Shown: positions 21,007 to 33,000 of the stretch, in pieces
Position numbering within the stretch: the first letter of the stretch is position 1
How the letters are laid out: every line of letters starts with the position of its first letter
Assembly (NCBI GenBank): GCA_028753945.1
Contig: JAPNXP010000001.1
Span: forward strand, 12,390,501-12,454,500
From: Hexactinellida sp. DTS-2022
Lineage: Eukaryota; Porifera; Hexactinellida
Direction: 5' to 3'
DNA length: 64,000 nt
The notes under the pieces: model-generated
The model's input: only the letters and a program-made list of their open reading frames with translations
The model's database searches: none
Told to the model about the DNA's origin: nothing
Translations under genes and position numbers: made by a program

Positions 21007-24000
21007 CTATAAAAAGAAGAATTGTAATATTGCTGTTAAGTAGGATCAATATAACAAAAACTGTTGATGCGATAGCAAACTTACCAACAGGTGATATGTT
21101 TATCTGAATAGCCAGTGTCCATACTCCATCCCAGTTAGTGACATAGAACTTGTACAGTCCAGCATGAGACGCATAGAGAGTTGGTATTGTGATAGAATCA
21201 CTGTCAACATAGCTGCCATTTGGTGTCTGCCATCTTCCAACTAGATTAGCACTCAGTATTACATTCTGTGTGAGTACAGGAATATCAGCTCTGTTGACAG
21301 CAGGAGGGAGCAGAGAGAATGCTGTGTTGTGTTCGAGATATAATGTTATTGTTGGAGGACCTAATTGATACAAAAGTATCGTTAATATTGAAACTAAAAG
21401 ATAATTCCTGTATTCGTATGTTGGCTAGCAGATCTGTAGAATAACAGGTTGGCACTTAGTTTGGTGCCAGGACTCTGACAAGATTTTTGGAAATAGAAAT
21501 TCCTTGATAAATCCCTGCTTGGGTATCCTACATATTTAATCTCCTTCAAATAATGCCTCATCATTGAATTATGGCTGCACCTTTTAGGGTGCCATACAAA
21601 TTTAACTTTTATCAAAAAAGTCCATGCCAAGAAGAAATAGATAAACCCCTAATTCAGTTGTTTGGTGAAAATCTTCAATTGAAGGTGAATTCTCGTAAAG
21701 AGGCAATGGAACATTGCCACAGTTATGCAGTTCATCGGCTGTGAAAAATATTCTACAATTTATTTGCTCAAGGGCATTAAGAACTTTCGATCCTTGAACT
21801 ACGATGAGGATCTCGATTCTTTATTGAGGATCGTGGTCCTATCGTAGACCCTTATTATATTAGGATCGTTATTGGGATATGAATAATCGAAGATTTTATA
21901 GCAAACGATTCGATCTTTTATTCTTAACACAGGCCAATTTTATAGAAAAAGAGAATAAATTTCTTCGTAAGTCCACTGTTAGTGCTAAACTCTTTCATGA
22001 GATAATGGTAATGCTATTTATGCAGTATGATGTATGAGGTTAAACTATATTTTATATGAATGTGCTAAATTGCCAATCACTCACCCTGTACGTAGAGCTG
22101 AACACTCATGATAGGATTACCAGATTCTGTATCGAAGCATTCCATCGGATGAGTGTTGGTGTATTTGAGGAGATATCCCAGTCTGTGTAGGTCCAATGGG
22201 TTTGGGTAGAATCCAATTCTATCCTGTCTCTTCCAATGAATATCAGAGAGCCGAACTGAATTATCAGGACTGTGACAGAACAGGAATATATTGTCTGTGT
22301 CTACTCCCACTGTGTATTGATAGTTATCCGTATTCTCAGCAACTAAGGGTTGAAAGTAAATTAATTACATGTGCCAAGAAACCAAGAAATACCAAGAAAT
22401 AGTGTCTATTAAGTAGGAATTCTTTACTATATTGAGGATATTCGCACTTTAATCTACTAGATACATCACCTTAGTATGGATGTTCAGAACTTCAGACATA
22501 CTTATTCAGATAGAAAGCCAATAAGTATGGATACAATATTATTTAGCCTTGTGCTGGTTTAAAGCGGCAACCTTCATATTAGAGCTCATTGATTATTTTG
22601 AATACAGTTAAGTATATTGCAGCAATGAATATTTGGTGAGTCCATTAGCTTTTAATTAATTAAAAAACTTAACTACACGTACCTGTGTTCTGAGATACAT
22701 CAATCATCTCAACAGTGTATGTATTAGACATTCCTCCTTCCAGAGACACTCTACAGCTGTAGTAGCCTGGCACATCGGTAGTTACAGACAGAGTGCTTAA
22801 TTCCGTGCTAGCATTAGTTGTAGCAGAGAGATTAGTTGTGTTACCAAACACATCTTCATAGCTCCACTCCACCTCTGTTGAGTTTATGCTGCTAGTTATG
22901 CAGTAGAGAGTAGTGTTCGATATCAGAATGGAATCCTCTAGTAGTGCTGCGAAAGTTGTTGTGTTGATTTGAATTCCAAACGAGTCACCTACAATGATTT
23001 ATATCTATAAGTCCAATTCAATTTAATATTAGTAGGGTCCACATCTAAGATTCCGTGACCAACCTCTGGCAAGTTAAGTTTTATGCCTGATTCTGAAACT
23101 TTATGGTATATCTCGCGATTTAAGCTCCCATGCCGGTCTCGAAAATTTGGGCAAACTTTTTTATAGCGACAGATTCAAAGGGCCTCCGGCAATCATTTTT
23201 AAAAATTAGGGCCCCTATCTAAACATTTAATAAATTGAGATTAGAGTACTTTTGAACAGTATACAATAAGTACTAGCTGCACTGTAAATTTCAACTCAAT
23301 TGGGACTATCTATATCTATCTGTATAATAAAAGCGTAATTGTTGTCTGTGTGTTTGTGTGTTTGTCCAGAATTAATAGGAAAGACTACGAGTTAGGGATG
23401 GGACAGAGCTCCGCATCCGCATCCGTATCCGCGGAGCTCCGCATGATTTATTAACTCCGCCTTTACATCCGAATCCGCGGAGTTTAAAAATCTCGCATCC
23501 GCCTAACATCTGCATCCGCGGAGTTTATGAATTTCACATCCGTCCCCTCCCATTTACAGTCTGTTCTATCTATTAGTCTACTTCTCCACTTATCTAATAC
23601 AGTGGAACCTCCAGAAACGGGGCCTGTGGAAACGGGGAACCTCTGGAACTGGGGTAAAAAATTCCAACAAATTCCTAGTCCCACACAAATGAACCTCCAC
23701 AAACGGGGAATTAGGTAGAAACGGGAAAACGGGGTGACCCTTTTTTCGCCGAAATTTGAATCCCACACAAATGAACCTCTACACACAGGGAATTTTTGCA
23801 TTCTTAGGTGCGATTTTTCAAGAAAGGTTTCCCCTCCGAATCCCATGAAACACATACTCATCCCTTTTGTAATCCCATGTAACTAAAAATCACTATAACA
23901 TGCTCTATAAACTCGAATTATCAAGCGGAATGAGCGGGCATTGGGGAGTGTGATATCGTGATTCTAATACCACAAAAAAGATAATAATGCCATTACAGAC

Positions 24001-27000
24001 TGATTGTTGACAGTGGTCAACAAGTGTCAGAAACGGGGTATTGTTCAGAAACGGGGTGCCTGTAAAAAAACTTGCGTCCATTGCACCCCGTTTCTGGAGG
24101 TTCCACTGTAGTCCACTACCCTAATTGTATAAGATAATTTTGTTATTCAACCATATACATATAGTAAGGCAGATTAGCTGATAAATGTGGACATCCCGGA
24201 CCAAAGCACCAAATTTTTTCCACGTACAGACCATTGCTTGGGCAGTCAATTTTTGGTAGGATCCACTTCCGCCGGGTACATTATGACCTCCATCACGCAT
24301 TTTCAAAATGCACACTTTAATACTATTCGGACAAAGTCCGCATTCACGAATTCATGTCAAATGACATTGTAGAAGGTTATTTTATGCATAGTTGTTTTCA
24401 GAACAGTGTGCGCTGTCGAAAGATGGGTCACTCGATAGGGTTGCTATCATTTTTGAGAATGGAATGTTCAACATTCCACCGTTGTCAAGGAATTTTTTTC
24501 CATCAAATATGTCCATGTGACCCCTCTAATTGACGGAAATTCCATGCTGATTCCGAATATCTTATTTTTTAAACGAATCATATATAATTTGAAAAGTTAA
24601 GTTACATTTAGTGGTTTTATTTAATTAATAATAAGCTATTCGAGGTTTAACCACTAAATGTAACTTAACTTTTCAAATTATATATGATTCGTTTAAAAAA
24701 TAAGATATTCGGAATCAGCATGGAATTTCCGTCAATTAGAGGGGTCACATGGACATATTTGATGGAAAAAAATTCCTTGACAACGGTGGAATGTTGAACA
24801 TTCCATTCTCAAAAATGATAGCAACCCTATCGAGTGACCCATCTTTCGACAGCGCACACTGTTCTGAAAACAACTATGCATAAAATAACCTTCTACAATG
24901 TCATTTGACATGAATTCGTGAATGCGGACTTTGTCCGAATAATATTAAAGTGTGCATTTTGAAAATGCGTGATGGAGGTCATAATGTACCCGGCGGAAGT
25001 GGATCCTACCAAAAATTGACTGCCCAAGCAATGGTCTGTACGTGGAAAAATTTGGTGCTTTGGTCCGGGATGTCCACATCCATCCAAAATATGGGCTTAA
25101 GCTGCCCTACGATTATGTTCATTGTACGATTATGTTCATAAAAGATTATACTAAAATATAGGACTATTGTAAAAATGAAAGCCAATAGGTTTGAGCTCCG
25201 CATCCGCATCCGCATCCGCGGATGTAAAGATATAAACTCCGCATCCGAATCCGCGGAGTTAAAAATTTGGCATCCGCATGCACATCCGTATTCGCGGATG
25301 TGGAAAAATTCGCATCCGTCCCATCCCTACTACGAGTCCTAGAAAGCTGAAAATTGGCATGCAGGGGTAATTTTGTACTGCGACAACGATCTATTGGTTT
25401 TTGAAACAAAATAACGGGATTATGAGGTCACAGTTGCGAAAAACGGATATTTTGTACTAGCTTCCCAATTTTGCTCCGATCTGTAGAAAATTCAAAGCAT
25501 TAGACGTACACTAAATTTCTACACCTGATAGCAGTTTACGAATTCCCATTTCCATTCTGATTGTGACACAGTTAATTAATTAGTCCCTTCACTAATCAAC
25601 CATAAATAGTGTATCGTACCAACACAGGTATAGCAAAGTGCAAGTGTGTGTTGTGTGTGTGTGTTTGTCCAGAATTAATAGGAAAGACTACGAGTCCTAG
25701 AAAGCTGGAAATTGGCATGCAGGGGTAATTTTACACGCTGACAACGATCTATTGGTTTTTTAAGCGAAATAACGGGATTATGACGTCATAAACGCACATA
25801 CCGTATTTCCCCGAATAAGCGCCGGGGGCTTGAATAAGCGCCGGGACAATAAAAATGACATTGGTATGATAAAATTTATACACATTAGTGATCACTGTAA
25901 TGTAATTCGATTGATTTTGGCAACTTCGGTAAGTATACTATTGGTGGAAACCATTAGAACCGAACTAAATATTATATTCTGGATTTTTCTCAAAAATTTC
26001 AGGATAATTTTGCCCCACGAAAACAATAAGCGCCGGGGCGCTTATTCGAGGAAATACGGTATTTGGGAATAACTCTTTCAGTTTTTATTCGATTTGCCCA
26101 CAATTTTAGATGATAACACAACATACAATGAGACACACGTATACCGATTTATGGGAATGTGACGTCACGTAGGAACTAATTTGGATTCAGCTCTTACACT
26201 TTTGGTTGAATCGACAAATAATTTTGTCACATTATAAAACAGAATGTATTGTATGTCTCTAGAAATTTTTATAATTTTCGCATTTAATCTGAGCCAGGCA
26301 ATAACAAAAATGTAACCTCCAATTGCTGCATCATTGCACATATTGAGGTTTATGATTTAATCCTCACCTACAATATTTCCGAAATTGCATACTTGATTAA
26401 TCCAGTTTGGCTTCCATCAGTTTATTTCTATTCGTGATGTATTTAGCTTACGTCAATGACATAAGTATGCATAATATTAGAGTCTCTAATGCATTGTTTA
26501 TTTATTGCACCTATATTGGCTTCTATAATAAGACTATCAATGGAATTACGTAATTTATAACCTAGGATTTCTACTAGAAATGAGTTAAGTTAAGGAAACG
26601 AAGAGATTTATTATGTTAATTATTGCTATCAATTAAATGAAATAATTCATTAACCCAGCTCCTGCAAAAATAATTGTTTATTGAGATGTAGAACTTTATT
26701 ACTATTTATAAATAAAATATTTTGCAACCCTGGATTTACCTCTCCATAATAATGGTTTAATGGTGGGAAATTGGGAATAAGATCGCGAAGCGGTCTTATT
26801 CTCATCTTAAAACCATTATTATGGAGAGATTACACCCAGAGTTAGTAATTACTTTGCAATGCAATTTACTAAAATAATTAATTGCGTATAATTTACCAAC
26901 CACAGGTCTCAATTTATTTGATCTAACAAGCTGAACCTTTTAATATAGCTGAACGAGCTACCCTTAAGAATTATTAAGCTATTAATTAACTAATAATTAA

Positions 27001-30000
27001 TAACTATTGAGCAATGAGAATAACGACTCAACATAATTCCTCAAACAAATTACAGTAATCACAACCCAAAATGAATTTTAGGCTCGCGTTATTAAGTAAT
27101 ATTACTTAATAACACGTGCCTAAAATTCATTTAGTGTGTAAGTCACTAGCCACAGGTGAACTCATTAGTAATATTATAGCTTCTTGGGAAGGGAAAGGCC
27201 GCGAAGCGGCCGTTAATTTTATCGCGTAGTGCCTAACACGAACGAACAAAAGTCGCGAAGCGACTTTTGTGAGAGAGTAATCCGTCGCGAAGCGACCGAG
27301 ACCGAAGGGCTCGTACTTTTAATGTAATAACCTTTTGAAGATTCCTACGTCATTTGTCACCATGGGAGGTCCATTCTTTAAACTATATTTTATGGGATTT
27401 GAAGCATAGCTTATCCTATATACATGCAATAACCATTTAACTGGCTATGTAGTATGTCTCCATGTAAATCTCGGTAATAGACCTAAATTTAGCACTTTTT
27501 GACCCTACTATATGAGATTTATTTTTCGTGTATATTATACATTTTGTATGCAGAAGAGGATAATTATGTAAGTAAACAGTAAGCACAGTGAGTTTATCAT
27601 ACTAGTGAACGTCCGAATGTGCTAGACCTCCGAGATATGGTTGTTGGCATGGCTAAACTCCGGAAATTAATTTTTCGATGCAAAATTGCCTTTGATATGC
27701 GATAAATCTGTGAATTCAAGCGATGAGTCAGAATATGGCCATAATCTGCTTCATCACTTCAAATCAATTGATATTATTTCTATTCTCTCTGTCTTGCCAT
27801 ACATTTTTATCATTAAATTGTGCCTATTTGATAGTAAATAATTTCCAATAAATCTATCTGTATATTAAAAGCGGAATTGTTGTGTGTGTGTTTGTTTGGA
27901 TGTTTGTCCAGAATTAATTGGAAAGACTACGAGTCCCAGAAAGCTGAAAATTTGTATACAGGGGTAATTTTGCACTGCGACAACGATCTATTGGTTTTTG
28001 AAACAAAATAACGGGATTATGACGTCACAGTTGCGAAAAAGAGATATTTTGTACTAGCTTCCCAATTTTGCTCCGATCTGTAGAAAATTCAAATCATTAG
28101 ACGTACACTAAATTTCTACACCTGATAGCAGTTGACGAATTCCCATTTTTATTCTGATTGTGACACAGTTACTTAATTAGTCCCTGCACTAATCAACCAT
28201 AAATAGTGTATCGTACCAACACAGGTATAGCAAAGTGCAAAATCGATTTTCGATTGTGTTCTATTGCAAACAATTCAAGTAAGAGTGATTAACGAAAGTT
28301 ATTAGTTAAAATGTATCTTATTATCTTAGCACTATGTGGGTGATCTGATTTGTTTGGTTAACAAGAATGCACTCGAGTAGTTAACTTCTCTGATGCATTG
28401 TTTATTTATTACACCTATATTGGCTTCCTATTAATAAGACAATTAATGGGATTACGTAATTTCTAACCTATACTGAAATTATGAAATTAATTAAGTAGTT
28501 GATTCATCAAGGATTTAGGATCTGTCTAATTATGAGATTGATATGTTTATTATTACGTACTATCAATTAAATCAAATATTTTACAACCCTGGATTTAACC
28601 TCTGCATAATAATGGTTTAATGGTGAGAATAAGACCGCGAAGCGGTCTTATGCTCATCTTTAAACCATTATTATGCAGAGATTAAATCCAGGCTAAGTAA
28701 ATTACTTTGCAATATAATATAGTGAAATAAATAATTGCGTATAATTTATCAGCCACGGGTTTCAATTTATTTGAGCTAACAGGCTAACCTTTTAATGGAG
28801 CTGAAATGAGCTACCGTAATTAAGAATTATTGAGCCAATATCATATATTATTAACTAATAATTAATAACTAATTTAATTATAAGTAATGAGAATAACATA
28901 CATAACACATCATTACCCAAACAGATTACATTAACGAATCACAACCCAGAATGAATTTAAGCGCGCGTTAACTTCCGCCGTTAAGTAGTGCGTGTAATAT
29001 ACTAGCCACAGGTTAACTTATTTATTATTAATATTACTGTCTTTTAGAGGAGGGAAAGGTCGCGAAGCGGCCGTTAATTGCATCGCGCAGTGCCTAACAC
29101 GAACGAACAAAGGTCGCGAAGCGACCTTTGTGAGAGAGTGATCCGTCGCGAAGCGACCGAGACCGAAGGGCTCGTATTATTAAATCTCGATTGTTGTTGT
29201 GTGTGTGTGTGTGTGTGTGTTTGTTTGTCCGGATTGAATTAAAGTGATTGGGGAAATAGAAACCGCAATTAATATTGGGATATAATCATATAAACTAATT
29301 TTCAAATGTTAGAATAGGTAAACAAGTATGCTGAACACGAATTTCGCATTTAAAAATATCTAATATGAATATTTGTTGTTGTTGTTTACACAAAATAGGT
29401 AAACAAATTAATGAAAATTCAAAATCAACCTAGAAGTTTGCTTCCAACGGGTATTATAGGTTAACAAGTATGCTAAACACGAATCTCGCATTTACAAATT
29501 TATAATATGAATATTTGTTGTTGTTGTTTACACAAAATAGGTAAACAAATTAATGAAAATTCAAAATCAACCTAGAAGTTAGCTTACAACGGGTATTATA
29601 GGTAAACAAGTATGCTGAACACGAATTTCGCATTTATAAATTTATAATATTAATATTCGTTGTTGTTGTTGACACAAATAGGTAAACAAATTAATGAAAT
29701 TCAAAATTAATCTAGAAGTTTGCTTTCAACGGGTATTATAGGTAAGCAAGTATGCTGAACACGATTTTCGCGTTTAAAATTTTCTAATATGAATATTTGT
29801 TGTTGTTGTTTACACAAAATAGGTAAACAAATTAATGAAAATTAAAATCAACCTAGAAGTTAGCTTTCAAATAGTATTATAGGTAAACATATGCTGAACA
29901 CGAATTTCGCGTTTACAATTTTCTAATATGAGTATTTGTTGTTGTTGTTGTTTACACAAATAGGTAAACAAATTAATGAAAATCAAAATCATAACGTCCC

Positions 30001-33000
30001 TATCTACCATTTCCATGGTAGAAAATGTGAGGAGTAAGGCCGCACAGCGGCCGTTAACTTGAGGTGCGTAGCACCGATCTGTCGCAAAGCGACCGAGACC
30101 GAAGGGCTCGTACAATATATGTTCCCACCTGGATCGATTTGTACAGTTCCTCAATGATGGTTAATTTACTATATTTGGAGTCGATATATCACACACGTGC
30201 GGGCAAGTTATATTATCTATAACATTGTCTATTCAAATTATGAATAATTTTTCTACTCTTACTTGGTAATTATTTTCCAATTATTTACTTTGTCTATTTA
30301 TAAACCTAAAGTTGGGGTCCACGGATATAAATATATTGCGGAATTGGTCACAATGCATTAAATTTGAGATTCCCTGCTCTCTGCAACTTACTATATGCTG
30401 TCAGTAGTGTATGCCAAAGGCAACTGTATACAACGGTCATTTATACATAAGCAAGCGCAGGTGTTCGAAAACTTTTGCAGCATAACGGCCACATTTAGGC
30501 AAGGACACATCATTACAAGCTGCATGTGTAAATTTTTTTTTAGTATGAATCAAACTGGCATATATCCTTACTATGCGTAAAATAATCACTAGCAGATCAA
30601 GAAGTATTAAAAAGGGGTGTCTAAGAAACAAAGCGAGCGTATCGAGCGATTTACAAGCGTGTCTGGCGGCTTCCCAAAGATTGTTTAGCATCTATATACA
30701 TATATACGTAGTTCACTTGTATTTATAGAACAAAATTATCTTGTAAACTGTGTACATGTTAATATAGATGAAGTTTGAGTAAATTGTAGTTACAAGGCAA
30801 TCCTATAGTATCTAGTTTCTATAATTAAAAATATCACAAAGTATTAAAGCCTGTCAAAAAATTCCTCCAGATGTACCAAAAATTAAAAATTGTCCTCGTA
30901 AAACAATTTTAAGCATTTTTGAAACCGGCCGAACCAAAAAAGTAATCCGGCCTTAAAAGGCGAGTTTGTGAACCCCTGTGCTATCAGGCTATTAAAATTA
31001 TTCCTATTATATGATTTCCAGCAATATTATCGACCTATGTATGAGGCCTTCGAAGGTTAAGTAACGCTTCCTAAGGTGAGATTTACGCATGTGAGAGACA
31101 TTACTTTTTAAGTACAAAATGGCAAAATGTGTAACCCAGTAAAAGGGATTGTATAATTTTCCATATTTCATCTTTACAATTTAATTACAACCGGTGTAAT
31201 CTTTACAATTTAATTACAACTGGTTTAATTTTAACCGGTGTAACAGCCTAGATTAACCTCCCACCCAGTTCAATCCCAGGTATAATCTAGACTAGCCAAG
31301 ATTATACCCCGGAGTTAATGGTCAGCAAATTATGATGTTGTTTGTTTGTAGAATACAAGCAATGCGTGTGGCGGTATATATTTACACAGGGTATAAACTA
31401 GGGGGGTTAAAATAAGCTAGCCTATTTTAACCACGGGGTTAATATGGGCTAGCCTAGATTATCCCTGATTAAACTGGGTGGGGTTAATCTGGGCTCTACA
31501 CTGGCATAACATTTGAAAAGGTATTTCCTTAAATACAAGAGACCTAGGGCAAGTTGTGAGACGCATAGCGCGGTGGAATAACTTGCATGGATTCTATTTT
31601 CCCACTCTAAATTCAACTGACAACAGGAGTTATTAATATTAGCCAATGAAACGGACATGGTCTGCAATAATAGCATTTTGTAATTTGGATTGAATGGAAA
31701 TATTCAATAAGTTATTACACTTCACCAAATGTTACAAGACTTAAAAATATCAATATACGTGTATAGCATGATTTGGTGCACTCATATACTACTTAAATAA
31801 AGGACTGTAGGCTGCCTACTAGGGTCTGGAACTTGGGTCCATTGTGTACATATCTATATCTCTTAATCCGCTAATGCTAGACACAGGAAATGTATTATTA
31901 TCGTATAGGAAGTAATAACTGAGAGTCCATTATTCATATTGCATTGTTTCAAATATTTGTGGAATGTGAGTTTTGCGCCAATATGAGCTTGACATTGTTT
32001 ACTTTTTATTGCAAACAACTTACCAACAGGTGATATGTCTATCTGAATAGCCAGTGTCCATACTCCATCCCAGTTAGTGACATAGAACTTGTACAGTCCA
32101 GCATGAGACACATAGAGTGTTGGTATTGTGATAGAATCACTGTCGACATAGCTTCCATCTGGTGTCTGCCATCTTCCAACTAGATTAGCACTCAGTATTA
32201 CATTCTGTGTGAGTACAGTAATATCAGCTCTGTTGACAGCAGGAGGGAGGAGAGAGAACGCATAGGAACTTCCATAATTCAATGTTAAGAATGGCGCACC
32301 TAATATACAATAGTTAATTTCCAATCTTGTGCTATAGTTTTAACATTTACTGTGTCGACTATACTTTAGCATAGTGACCCAGGATTGATACTACTTCTTC
32401 GGCAAGTTATTGTGCTGTGCCGACAACTGTGAATCAGGCCAGTTTTGAACGCACTTCGTTATTATTATTATTAATACTGTGCCGACTACTAAGTAGTGGC
32501 TGGTATGCCCTTTGTATATTTGGTTGATATTCTCTACACATAATAACTGACTTCTTGATAAATTTTTGGACACATTTTCATACCCATTTTTTACATCTAA
32601 TGACAGGAAAAATATATGGTGATTATTGTTTAATTTCTATTAATTCGATTGAAAATTTTATTATATATCTTTTTGCTGTGGACATATTTCAAATTGGGCT
32701 TTGTTTGTACCCTAATTGGGTTTATAATTTCCTGAATTTATTAACATTTGAGTTCAATCAAAAATGTTAAATATACTTATATTATTAAAGTGATTACTTT
32801 ACACCTGTGCTGACAGAATTTTTCGTTTCGAAGCACTATCACCCTTCCAAAACTTAGTGCCACAAAAAAAGGTGCTCTAGGCACAGCTGTAATTGAAAAA
32901 AAAAATATACCACAAACTGCAGCTACCTATAATGAAATCTAGCATCTCAGCTGTATATGTCCTAGTGTTCCCTCCGTTCTGAGTAACTACACAGCTGTAG

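Larger units (their letters stand above)
23393..25329. mobile_element. 1937-bp non-autonomous hAT element
   Basis: Exact 12-bp inverted ends TAGGGATGGGAC / GTCCCATCCCTA and an exact 8-bp duplication CTACGAGT (23385-23392 and 25330-25337), both typical of hAT transposons. Removing the element and one CTACGAGT restores a sequence that matches the uninterrupted copy at 25670-25770. Both ends carry repeats of CATCCGCGGAGCTCCGCAT. A pogo-like element (23600-24108) and an 860-bp foldback (24186-25079) are nested inside. No transposase. Confidence 0.93.
25620..27314 (+). repeat. Helitron-like hairpin element A
   Basis: Begins in a TG tract followed by GTCCAGAATTAATAGGAAAG and ends with GTCGCGAAGCGACCGAGACC, then GAAGGGCTCGT. 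Parts from 26495 on match element B (27853-29175): TGCATTGTTTATTTATT, CCATAATAATGGTTTAA and the terminal hairpins. Contains a MITE at 25801-26059, a 64-bp palindrome at 27069-27132 and a GAA-loop hairpin near 26780. The 5' border is not sharp. No protein gene. Confidence 0.55.
22989..32023 (-). other. Receptor intron 7, 9 kb filled with transposons
   Basis: Runs from the donor after 32024 to the acceptor before 22988. It contains, from low to high coordinate, a Helitron-like repeat split by a 1937-bp hAT element, a MITE (25801-26059), paired 26.7-kb and 28.6-kb hairpin elements, minisatellites at 29.3-30.0 kb, a hAT-like element (30458-30978) and a solitary long-TIR arm (31790-31975). The region 31150-31500 has repeats of the type TTTAACCGGTGTAA and GGTTAATCTGGGCT but no gene. 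No lectin or Ig exon was found in it. Confidence 0.55.

Noticed and set aside
21394..21630. 78-codon open frame between receptor exons 9 and 10
   Set aside because: Lies in the intron, lacks Ig or lectin motifs, and does not have phase-1 splice borders at both ends.
24893..25087. 64-codon open frame repeated at 24187-24372 on the other strand
   Set aside because: The two are mirror images created by the 431-bp inverted repeat. No known domain.
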